Positions 1 through 7,308 of a stretch of DNA of 11,167 nt are shown here, piece by piece (the first letter of the stretch is position 1; each line of letters starts with the position of its first letter). The position numbers and the translations under genes were made by a program. The stretch covers positions 1-11,167 of the forward strand of contig CAKSGI010000054.1 in NCBI GenBank assembly GCA_934454005.1, given 5' to 3'. This DNA is from an uncultured Eubacteriales bacterium (GTDB taxonomy: Bacteria > Bacillota_A > Clostridia > Oscillospirales > Acutalibacteraceae). Under the pieces are notes generated by a model. The model did no database searches and was not told the origin of the DNA. It saw only the letters and a program-made list of their open reading frames with translations.

Positions 1-19
1 CTTTCTACAAGCGTTCTAA

Positions 20-481
20 TTATACCATTGCCTGTGACAATTTGTCACTTACCACCCATTTGCAAAAGAGGAGCTTTTTAATTAAGAATTTATCTAGTAT
101 ATTGGTACAACTTTTATAACATTCTTGATTAATATAATACCTTTGCATACTTGGTTCATAAAATGATTTCACCCGATATAATTTATTCTTGACAAGAAAT
201 TCAGGTATCTCAAACAACACATTGTTTTGTGCTAACTTTTTTATTTGATCTTTAGTAATCAAATAAAATGATTTTGGAAAAGAATAATATTTATGCAAAT
301 TTACAACATCATACCCTTTTGATGTGTGACCAACTACCCCACTTTTAATACCTCTAACATCAATATACGTTTTTTTACAATATTTACATTTACATGCATG
401 AACTTCTCCAAATCCTTTAAAAAAAGAGCTTAAATCAAGCTTAGAATTTTCTTGTATTTGATGAACCGGACAATATATCAT
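20..481 (-). CDS. Small Cys-containing hypothetical protein
   Basis: I do not recognise this 153-residue protein. The start is the ATG at 481, because AAGGAG at 491-496 lies 9 bases upstream; an in-frame TTG at 490 abuts the Shine-Dalgarno and is unlikely to be used. Visible features are a C-P-V-H near the N-terminus (Cys4, His7) and a Cys-x-Cys-x2-Cys group at residues 30-35, together compatible with one small zinc site. The rest is rich in Lys, Tyr, Phe and Ile, with no signal peptide or membrane segment. It lies about 350 bases beyond the HerA gene and a terminator-like hairpin, so it is probably transcribed separately. It could be a defence-island passenger or an unrelated gene; the context does not decide. 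The reading frame is intact, which supports a real gene, but the function is unknown. Confidence 0.65.
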   Translation of the reverse strand: MIYCPVHQIQENSKLDLSSFFKGFGEVHACKCKYCKKTYIDVRGIKSGVVGHTSKGYDVVNLHKYYSFPKSFYLITKDQIKKLAQNNVLFEIPEFLVKNKLYRVKSFYEPSMQRYYINQECYKSCTNILDKFLIKKLLFCKWVVSDKLSQAMV

Positions 482-490
482 TAGTAACAA

Positions 491-496
491 CTCCTT
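491..496 (-). promoter_or_regulatory. Ribosome binding site of the small Cys protein gene
   Basis: AAGGAG on the minus strand, 9 bases before the ATG at 481. It decides the start, since the longer TTG-initiated frame would have no spacing at all. Confidence 0.7.
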
Positions 497-785
497 AATT
501 AATCAATTTTTATATGGTTCATTTAATGTTTATATTTTTCTTTGTTATTTTAACCAATACGATTCGATGAATTTCTTACCTCATCGTTATGTTATATTAA
601 AGCATTATTACAAAGAAAAAATTATTATTATAAATAAACTAAATTATTTGATTCTTAATAAAAACTGAACCATTGATAATTCTTCCGAACTAACATGCAT
701 AACTATTATAACGCTTTCACCCTTTATTTAATAGGTTTAAACTGTTGCCTTTTGTTACTAACATATTTTTAACAATAACAAAAAA
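497..785. other. AT-rich gene-free stretch
   Basis: Very AT-rich intergenic DNA between the HerA terminator and the small Cys protein gene. I see no credible coding frame on either strand; the open stretches are about 20 codons or fewer. Several TATAAT-like hexamers occur on the minus strand (for example near 628-633 and 704-709), but none has a good -35 box at 16-18 bases, so I call no promoter. A promoter for the downstream gene is nevertheless expected here. No tRNA-like, CRISPR-like or insertion-sequence structure is visible. Confidence 0.5.
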
Positions 786-828
786 ATAATAATTATAAAA
801 GAGGGCACAATCACTTCATACCCTCTCT
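786..828 (-). terminator. Probable intrinsic terminator of the defence operon
   Basis: Just after the HerA stop codon (TAA, 830-832), the minus strand reads AGAGGG, a 15-base loop, then CCCTCT, followed at once by TTTT and a U-rich stretch. The stem is 6 bp, extendable by G-T and A-T pairs. The short stem and large loop make it moderate in strength, but its position and T-tail fit a rho-independent terminator. Confidence 0.6.
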
Positions 829-829
829 A

Positions 830-2698
830 TTAACCTAATAGGCAACTAAGACAATCATCTATATCATCCCATAAATTAGTAAGCTCAATGTCATCACTTT
901 TTGGTCTTATTACCTTTTCTTTATTAACCTTTACTAAAATAGGAACTTTAATAGCATTTCCAGTAATAACCGCTTCACCTTGTCCTAAGCTAGGAATCAT
1001 TTGAAATGAAAATTTATCTAATGTAGGCATTGTATTAATCAACATATTCAGATCATTATCATTTACTAACCTATGAATGATATAGTTATGTATTTGAGAC
1101 ATTATTGTTGGTGAAATATCTGAAGGTCTTTGACTTGCTATAGTCATAAAAAAGCCAAATTTTCTTCCTTCTTTAATTATCTCTTCAAACAATCCAAGTC
1201 TGTAATCTTGCCAGTCATCACTATTCCTTCGGATTTGTCCATTTAAAATATTATGTGCTTCATCTATTATTAAATGTCTAGTTTTTGTAACTTTCTTACA
1301 TGAGGTCACATATTCTTTATGTTCATCATAAATCATTTTGGAAAATAACATTGGAATAAGTCGAGTTGTTTCTTGATTTGCATCCACTAACGAAATAATA
1401 TTCATAAAAGCATATAAACCATTTATATCATCCTTCAATTCAATTACTTTTTCTAATGAATTTAATGAATTTTCAATTCTTTTAAACAAAGGATTGATAT
1501 ATTCTAAATTAGTTGATTTCCAAGCAGATACATAAATCCTTTGAAAAGCTAAAAAATATTTTAACTTTTCAAATTCAGAAGAGTTTTCAAATATAGATAT
1601 AAGTTCATCTTCAATTTCATTAATCCTTAATTCTTTAATACCATATCGTGATAATTGTTCACCCTCAATATATCCATTTTCAACTTTTAAAGTACCATAA
1701 ACAGTATAAAAATGCAGTTTTTTTAATTTACTTAACAAATCTGAATTTACATTCATTTTTTCAGCTACTTCTAACCAATCATTTAAGCTTGTAGCATTAA
1801 CAGATTTATGACTTACAATAATCCTTTTCAATAAACCGATTTCCATTTGACCAAATGTAGTAGCCGAATTCTTAATTTTTTCATTATATGTTCTCATGGC
1901 ATTTCGTAAGAAAGGAACTTGGGTACCAGGCTTAGCATCAAATAAGATAGATAAAATGTCTGCATCTAAAATATAATCTTTTAAAATTGGAAGTTTCTGC
2001 CCACCATTTTTCTTCCCAGTATTGATTGCAAAAACTTTTTTAAATTCATCGCTTAAAGAAAATTGATTCTCTTGAGTATATTCACCATTAAAATCTATAA
2101 CAAAAAACTGTGAATGTATTTTCATATTTTCAGCATATTTTGTTTGAAATAATTCTTTATATAGTTTATGTAAAGTATTTGATTTACCACTACCAGTATT
2201 ACCAAATATTCCAATATGTGATGCAAAAAAACGGTTTACTGGTATATTGATATCATATTCTTCTAAAATTGATTTACCGATATTAATAGTTAATTCATTT
2301 TTATAAATACCATATATAAGATTTAATTCGTCCTTTGTTGTTAAGGTTACTACATTACCAATCATCGGTACATATTTACTAGTAACATGAAAATTATTGT
2401 TTTCTATTACACCTTTTACCTTTAAACTTATTATACGTTTAATACTGTTTTTCGAAAACGTATTATCAAATTCATGGTTACTAACATCGTTTTGCAAATC
2501 GATTATTTTTTCAGAAAAAACGGTGGCGACAATTTTGACATCATTTTGGTTAATAGTTAAATAAGCACCAACTTTGGGTCCTGTTAAAATATCTCCATAC
2601 CAAATATAATCTGAATCATTCGTTTCATTATACATTCCAACTTTAGATAAGTTACCATCTACTTCAATGATAACGCCAACCTTTTTACTCCGGTTCAT
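830..2698 (-). CDS. herA: HerA-like (DUF87) hexameric ATPase of a Sir2-HerA system
   Basis: A 622-residue FtsK/HerA-type P-loop ATPase. The N-terminal ~150 residues form the beta-rich region expected for a HAS barrel. The Walker A motif is GNTGSGKS at 166-173, with Walker B LIIDEA at 476-481 and a conserved ASQRPS segment near 521-526 that suits sensor/arginine-finger positions. HerA proteins form hexameric DNA-translocating rings. In archaea they pair with the nuclease NurA, but here the neighbour is a SIR2 protein, the combination known as the bacterial Sir2-HerA anti-phage system, in which HerA assembles with Sir2 and controls its NADase activity. The start overlaps the end of sir2 by 14 bases, with GGAGG at 2705-2709 spaced 6 bases from the ATG, so translation should be efficient and coupled. 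A terminator follows. Cytoplasmic. The family call is secure; the symbol is by analogy. Confidence 0.9.
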   Translation of the reverse strand: MNRSKKVGVIIEVDGNLSKVGMYNETNDSDYIWYGDILTGPKVGAYLTINQNDVKIVATVFSEKIIDLQNDVSNHEFDNTFSKNSIKRIISLKVKGVIENNNFHVTSKYVPMIGNVVTLTTKDELNLIYGIYKNELTINIGKSILEEYDINIPVNRFFASHIGIFGNTGSGKSNTLHKLYKELFQTKYAENMKIHSQFFVIDFNGEYTQENQFSLSDEFKKVFAINTGKKNGGQKLPILKDYILDADILSILFDAKPGTQVPFLRNAMRTYNEKIKNSATTFGQMEIGLLKRIIVSHKSVNATSLNDWLEVAEKMNVNSDLLSKLKKLHFYTVYGTLKVENGYIEGEQLSRYGIKELRINEIEDELISIFENSSEFEKLKYFLAFQRIYVSAWKSTNLEYINPLFKRIENSLNSLEKVIELKDDINGLYAFMNIISLVDANQETTRLIPMLFSKMIYDEHKEYVTSCKKVTKTRHLIIDEAHNILNGQIRRNSDDWQDYRLGLFEEIIKEGRKFGFFMTIASQRPSDISPTIMSQIHNYIIHRLVNDNDLNMLINTMPTLDKFSFQMIPSLGQGEAVITGNAIKVPILVKVNKEKVIRPKSDDIELTNLWDDIDDCLSCLLG

Positions 2699-3650
2699 AC
2701 ACAGCCTCCGAGCCTAAAAAGTCTATCAAAACTTCTAATGTAAATTCTCTTAACTGTTTATCGCCTACTGAAAAATTGTTTGGAGATATTAAATATAAAT
2801 TAGATGGAATAATCTTTAAACCTAAGTTATCTTTAATAGTGCTTAAAGCTTCTTCAGAATAAGCAAATACTATAACCATTAACTCATTATTCTTTAAAGC
2901 TCTTTTTACCATTTTTGCAATATGTTTATCTTGAAATGAAAATCCAATAACAAGTAAGACAGATTGAGGCTTATCTAGTTCCAGTTGAAAAATTCGCAAC
3001 ATTTCATGAAAATGATTGTTCATGAATGTTGCCTCAGCTTCTACACCCGTAGGAGGAACTTTGACAAAATCTTGTTGGATTGTATTACAAACCTCAATAT
3101 TTTCATCTTTTTTTACCCAATTTATAGATCCATGTGGTTTTAGCAAATTAATCACCGTTAATTCATCCGTATAATTATCATTAAGTCCACGATAAGAGAC
3201 AGCTCTATTGTAATTAGACCCATCTAAATATTTATGAAAATAGCCATTTGTGCCATCATTAAATATGAAATTATTCGTCTGAAGCAGTTTATCAATTGCA
3301 TTCTCAATAAATAAATCATAATTCGTTGTAAATATGTTAACAGATTTTGGCACTGTCCTTGAATTAGACTCATCTATAAGGGCTAAAACTTTAGCAAAAA
3401 ATTTAGTATATGTATCAGCAACTCGACCTGTTTTCTCATCAAAACTACCATAGATTAGTGATTCCATGACATCTTTAACATTTTGCAACAAATCTTCATT
3501 TTGTTCTTGAAGATTTGTTCCTTTACAATCCTTCATTAATTTAATTGCTGGATACGAAGTCCCTGATCCTATCAAAACATTAAGTCTTTTTGTGATCATT
3601 AATTTTCTTAAGCTTTCAAGAATTTTTAAATTACATTTAATAATAATCAA
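2685..3650 (-). CDS. SIR2-family NADase-like protein of a Sir2-HerA system
   Basis: About 320 residues with SIR2 fold signatures. In the longest-frame numbering these are a Rossmann glycine motif GSGTS at 28-32, TTNYD at 108-112 (Asn110 and Asp112), KPHGS at 171-175 carrying the presumed catalytic His173, and GFSFQD at 236-241. Asn and His are the residues needed for NAD cleavage in bacterial defence SIR2 domains, so this copy looks active. In the Sir2-HerA pair, infection triggers NAD+ loss and growth arrest. The start is uncertain. The longest frame opens with TTG at 3650, overlapping the res stop (TTGA), but AGGAG (3651-3655) directly abuts it; ATT codons at 3644 or 3641 have better spacing, and the first ATG is at 3599. 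Motifs begin near residue 23, so an upstream start is favoured. The 3' end overlaps herA by 14 bases. The family call is strong; the NADase role is inferred. Confidence 0.85.
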   Translation of the reverse strand: MIIIKCNLKILESLRKLMITKRLNVLIGSGTSYPAIKLMKDCKGTNLQEQNEDLLQNVKDVMESLIYGSFDEKTGRVADTYTKFFAKVLALIDESNSRTVPKSVNIFTTNYDLFIENAIDKLLQTNNFIFNDGTNGYFHKYLDGSNYNRAVSYRGLNDNYTDELTVINLLKPHGSINWVKKDENIEVCNTIQQDFVKVPPTGVEAEATFMNNHFHEMLRIFQLELDKPQSVLLVIGFSFQDKHIAKMVKRALKNNELMVIVFAYSEEALSTIKDNLGLKIIPSNLYLISPNNFSVGDKQLREFTLEVLIDFLGSEAVYEPE

Positions 3651-6625
3651 CTCCTGTCTTTTAACGATTTTAATTCCTTAACAACTTCATATTTGATCCC
3701 AGTATCAATCACTTCAAAGTGTTTTCTACCACAAAGAATCTTTTTCTTCTCAGACCCTTTAAGATCATTAATATTCTCTGTACCCTTAGTTTCAGCTACA
3801 AAATACAATTTTTCTCCTTCAAACGTGTTTAATACAACCGCCCAATCCGGATTATAGTTTCCGATTGGTGTATCAATCTTGAATCGACTAGGTAATTTTG
3901 CATAAAGAAGAACATCATCATCATTTTCTGCGTCTATCGCAAATTCTCGTTCAATTTCTGAATCATAAATGACATGATCATAGATATTTTTATCTGAAGA
4001 TACATCTAATACATTTCGATCCTTATATCCATACAATTCTTCATCATTGAATATAAAATCTTGTTCGTAATAGTCATCCACTTTTTCGTATTTAATACCT
4101 TCAGTTAAGTTTTCTTTCTTAACTGACAACAATATTTTTGATACTTGTTTGATCCATTCTTCTGGATTCTCATAGAACTCTTTTAATCTACCTGACTTAG
4201 ATACAATCTCAATAATTGTCTTTCTTAATAAGTCTGTTGAATCTTGTAGTCTACGAATAAAATCCGGATATGTCATTGTATCAAATTCATATACGGCACC
4301 TAGTTCTCTTACTTGATGTCCAACATCTTTTACACCTTGTTTTGTAATGTCTAGATTTGTGATTTGAGCATCAATCTTATCCGGACGAATACGAGGCATA
4401 TTTTGAATTTGTTCAATAGCTTCTCTTTTAAATTTATCCATATCCATATTGATTGTATAAACAGTCTTCTGTTTGATTTTATTCCATAAAGATACAAACT
4501 CAGGAGATAATTGAACCTCTTTATTTAATTTAACAGCCACTTTTGTAGAAGCATCCTTAATCTCAATTTCTCTAGAAAGATTATCAATACGCTTCATTAC
4601 TTTTGAAGTAAATGATTCATATTGTTCCTGTAACATAAACTTATCATTATGCTTATCCTGATGATATTTATTTGTTATTTTACCCTTAGAAGTCATATAC
4701 TCATTCTTTACTAAGTAATTATAAATTTCCTCAGACTGTTTCTGCGACAATTCTACTAATGTGCCATCATACTGTTTTACAGCAATACCAGTAAAACTAA
4801 TTGGTTCAATAACACCGAATTTAAAGTTATCATTTTCAAGCTCTTTTTGAAGTGTACTCGCAAAATCTTTATAAGATTCATTCGCAATAACACTCAATGT
4901 ATTAAACTTAGAATCTAATACACGCTCTCCATTTTGATTAACACAAATACGTAAACCACGACCTATCTTTTGACGCTTTGTCATAGTGTCCTTAGTTTCT
5001 ACTAAAGTACATACCTGGAATACATTCGGATTATCCCAACCTTCTTTTAATGCGGAGTGAGAGAAAATGAAACGAATTGGTTCATCAAAAGATAATAAGC
5101 GCTCTTTATCTTTCATAATCAATTGATAAGTAGTTTCATCATCATTTGTAGTTCCACTTGAATTTTTAACTCTTCCCTTACCATCCTGTGCAAAATATCC
5201 GTCATGCACATCACTGGCATCTAAAGAAATATACTCACCATATTTTTCACGTAATATTCTATATTTAGGCATTTGAATCAACTTAGTATATTCTTCTTCA
5301 AACCAACGTTGATAATCCCCTTTTTCATCTTCTCTAGAATAATCACGATATTTACTAACTTCGTCAATAAAGAATAAACTTAGTACTTTAATACCTTGCT
5401 TAATATATGATGTTTCTTTATTTAAATGCATTTCAATCGTTTGACGAATCTGTGCTCGTTTTAAAGCTGTTTCATCTACATTTCCAATGATTTCTCCAAC
5501 ATATAATCTTTCACCATTTGAAAAATCAACATATTCATCGCCTGTATTACATGAAATATTATCAATAATAAAGCCATTATCCTTGTAATAATCAACTTCA
5601 TTTGATAATTCCCACAAATCATCTCTTGTTTTAGCTGTAATAGTTTTCTTGTCTATTACACCCGTTTTTTTGTTATTAACATAAATTTCTAAACGACAAG
5701 TAAAAACATTCTTTAAAGAAACACTAACCAATCTAACATAAGGCTTGGTACTCGCTTCATTACTCGTTATAGAAGCAACCTCAATATGTTTAACAAGATT
5801 TTCCTGGTATGCATCCACTGGAGTTAAACGATACATTAAATCATACATTTCCTTATGTGTAGCTGAATAACGCAGCGTACATAAAGGATTCAATGAAGCA
5901 ATAGCTTCCTTTGATTTTTTAGTACCATCAACAGACTGTGGTTCATCAATAATTACAATTGGATTTGTACCCGCAATCAAATCAATCGGTTTATTTCCAT
6001 TTAATTTATCACTCGTTCTATGAATCAAGTTAGCCTTTGTTTCCTTAGTGGGATCCGTAAAGCTCTTTCTAAACGCATCAATATTAATAATCATGATTTC
6101 AATATTAGTGCTCGTCGCAAACTCTCTGATTCTTTCCAAATGATTAGAATCATAGACAAAGTAGTTATAAACAACATTGTCATACTTTTCCATAAAATGC
6201 TCTTTTGTAGCATTTAAAGAACTATTTACACCTTCCTTAATCGCAATACTAGGAACTACAATAATAAACTTAGTAAATCCATAGCGTTTATTAAGTTCTA
6301 AAATTGTTTTTGTATAAACATACGTTTTACCAGTACCCGTTTCCATTTCAATAGTAAAGTTTCTCTTTTGAAGATCCTTTGCCATTTGAATATCATTACG
6401 CTCCTGGATGTTTTGTACATTATCAAGCATAGTAAAATCATCAATAGACAACTTGTTTGAATGTCCAATAAAATAATCTACACCCTCAGTATCAAAATTC
6501 AATTTATTGTGATTATCTACTTCAATAGTAAATAATGAATCTTTAACTTCACAACCATCAAATATATCACATATCGCATTTACTGCATCTGTTTGATATG
6601 GTTGATCAACAAACTTTAATTTCAT
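3647..6625 (-). CDS. res: Type III restriction enzyme Res subunit (helicase-nuclease)
   Basis: A 992-residue restriction subunit of a type III R-M system: an SF2 helicase-like ATPase joined to a C-terminal PD-(D/E)xK nuclease. The start is the ATG at 6625, because AAAGGAG (6634-6640) sits 8 bases upstream and the product then begins MKLKF like typical Res proteins; a frame nine codons longer would overlap mod2 and lacks this site. Motifs in this numbering are motif I ETGTGKT at 95-101, motif II DEPQ at 227-230, motif III SAT at 254-256, motif V around GWDNP at 529-533, and motif VI QKIGRGLR at 552-559. The nuclease site has NPDW with Pro926-Asp927, then ETKG with Glu945 and Lys947. Full length and apparently intact. 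It acts with Mod dimers to cleave DNA after ATP-driven communication between unmodified sites. It lies 17 bases after mod2, and its TGA overlaps the sir2 TTG. Confidence 0.93.
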   Translation of the reverse strand: MKLKFVDQPYQTDAVNAICDIFDGCEVKDSLFTIEVDNHNKLNFDTEGVDYFIGHSNKLSIDDFTMLDNVQNIQERNDIQMAKDLQKRNFTIEMETGTGKTYVYTKTILELNKRYGFTKFIIVVPSIAIKEGVNSSLNATKEHFMEKYDNVVYNYFVYDSNHLERIREFATSTNIEIMIINIDAFRKSFTDPTKETKANLIHRTSDKLNGNKPIDLIAGTNPIVIIDEPQSVDGTKKSKEAIASLNPLCTLRYSATHKEMYDLMYRLTPVDAYQENLVKHIEVASITSNEASTKPYVRLVSVSLKNVFTCRLEIYVNNKKTGVIDKKTITAKTRDDLWELSNEVDYYKDNGFIIDNISCNTGDEYVDFSNGERLYVGEIIGNVDETALKRAQIRQTIEMHLNKETSYIKQGIKVLSLFFIDEVSKYRDYSREDEKGDYQRWFEEEYTKLIQMPKYRILREKYGEYISLDASDVHDGYFAQDGKGRVKNSSGTTNDDETTYQLIMKDKERLLSFDEPIRFIFSHSALKEGWDNPNVFQVCTLVETKDTMTKRQKIGRGLRICVNQNGERVLDSKFNTLSVIANESYKDFASTLQKELENDNFKFGVIEPISFTGIAVKQYDGTLVELSQKQSEEIYNYLVKNEYMTSKGKITNKYHQDKHNDKFMLQEQYESFTSKVMKRIDNLSREIEIKDASTKVAVKLNKEVQLSPEFVSLWNKIKQKTVYTINMDMDKFKREAIEQIQNMPRIRPDKIDAQITNLDITKQGVKDVGHQVRELGAVYEFDTMTYPDFIRRLQDSTDLLRKTIIEIVSKSGRLKEFYENPEEWIKQVSKILLSVKKENLTEGIKYEKVDDYYEQDFIFNDEELYGYKDRNVLDVSSDKNIYDHVIYDSEIEREFAIDAENDDDVLLYAKLPSRFKIDTPIGNYNPDWAVVLNTFEGEKLYFVAETKGTENINDLKGSEKKKILCGRKHFEVIDTGIKYEVVKELKSLKDRS
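3651..3655 (-). promoter_or_regulatory. Shine-Dalgarno with abnormal spacing before sir2
   Basis: AGGAG on the minus strand lies inside the last codons of res and touches the TTG at 3650 with no spacer. In-frame ATT codons follow at 6 and 9 bases. An out-of-frame ATG immediately followed by TAA lies at 3631-3636, 14 bases after the AGGAG. This suggests weak or termination-coupled initiation of sir2. Confidence 0.5.
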
Positions 6626-6633
6626 CCGACCAA

Positions 6634-6640
6634 CTCCTTT
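6634..6640 (-). promoter_or_regulatory. Ribosome binding site of res
   Basis: AAAGGAG on the minus strand, 8 bases before the ATG at 6625. It fixes the res start and lies just after the mod2 stop codon (6643-6645), so res translation may depend partly on ribosomes finishing mod2. Confidence 0.8.
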
Positions 6641-6642
6641 CT

Positions 6643-7308
6643 CTAAATACATTTAATATCTTCTACACCACATTGTTTTAAATTATAAGTTGCATTTATT
6701 TTTTCATTATCATCCCTAAATCCAGCTTCATTAAAGATAACTGTTTTCGGAGATAATTCACCAATAGCTTTTACATCCTCTGAAGTAATACTATCTTCTA
6801 AACACACAATCATGTAACGCTTACCAACACGATACATTGTTTTGCCATTTATATTAATTTCTTCAACCTGTTTATCAAACACGCCATATTTAAGCATGAT
6901 TTCATAAAGAATATCTTCTTTACTTCTATCTTCCTTAAACACTTCACCTAAACGCATAGCAAGCTCTTTTTCATCGAGTTTCATATTAGGATCCCACTCG
7001 TTTACATTCGTTGAATCTAATTTAAATACCTTAAATCCAATATCAGTTGTAAACTGCTCTTCAGATCCAAACAATCCATCAGAAGGATTTTCCTTTTCCC
7101 ATTCAGACTTAATTTGTTCACCAGCTCGACGAATACGCTCTTCACCAATATCACAAATATTCTTATATCCAGCCTTATAAGCTTCTGATTTTTCATTACA
7201 TAACTCTGGTAATTGAATCATTATAAACTTACGATTACCTCCATCTTCTGCATTCAACTTCATTACTGCATGAGCTGTAGTAGCTGATCCAGAAAAGAAA
7301 TCTAATAT
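6643..7308 (-). repeat. Direct repeat R-C, copy in mod2 (C-terminal part)
   Basis: The 3' 666 bases of mod2 align without gaps to 8478-9143 of mod1. They encode the SAM-binding motif and C-terminal domain. I count about 25 substitutions in 221 residues, with mostly synonymous base differences between. Together with the N-terminal repeat it brackets the divergent specificity region. Confidence 0.88.

Noticed and set aside
628..709. TATAAT-like hexamers as promoters for the small Cys protein gene
   Set aside because: They occur by chance in such AT-rich DNA, and none has a reasonable -35 hexamer at the right spacing.
830..2698. HerA as part of a HerA-NurA recombination-repair pair
   Set aside because: No NurA-like nuclease is adjacent; the coupled neighbour is a SIR2 protein with NAD-cleaving residues.
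6020..6217. 65-codon open frame on the plus strand within res
   Set aside because: It is antisense to the helicase region of an intact Res gene, has no ribosome binding site that I can see, and no recognisable protein features.
6626..6652. Nine-codon N-terminal extension of res
   Set aside because: The upstream start overlaps mod2 and lacks a spaced ribosome binding site, whereas AAAGGAG is correctly placed for the ATG at 6625.
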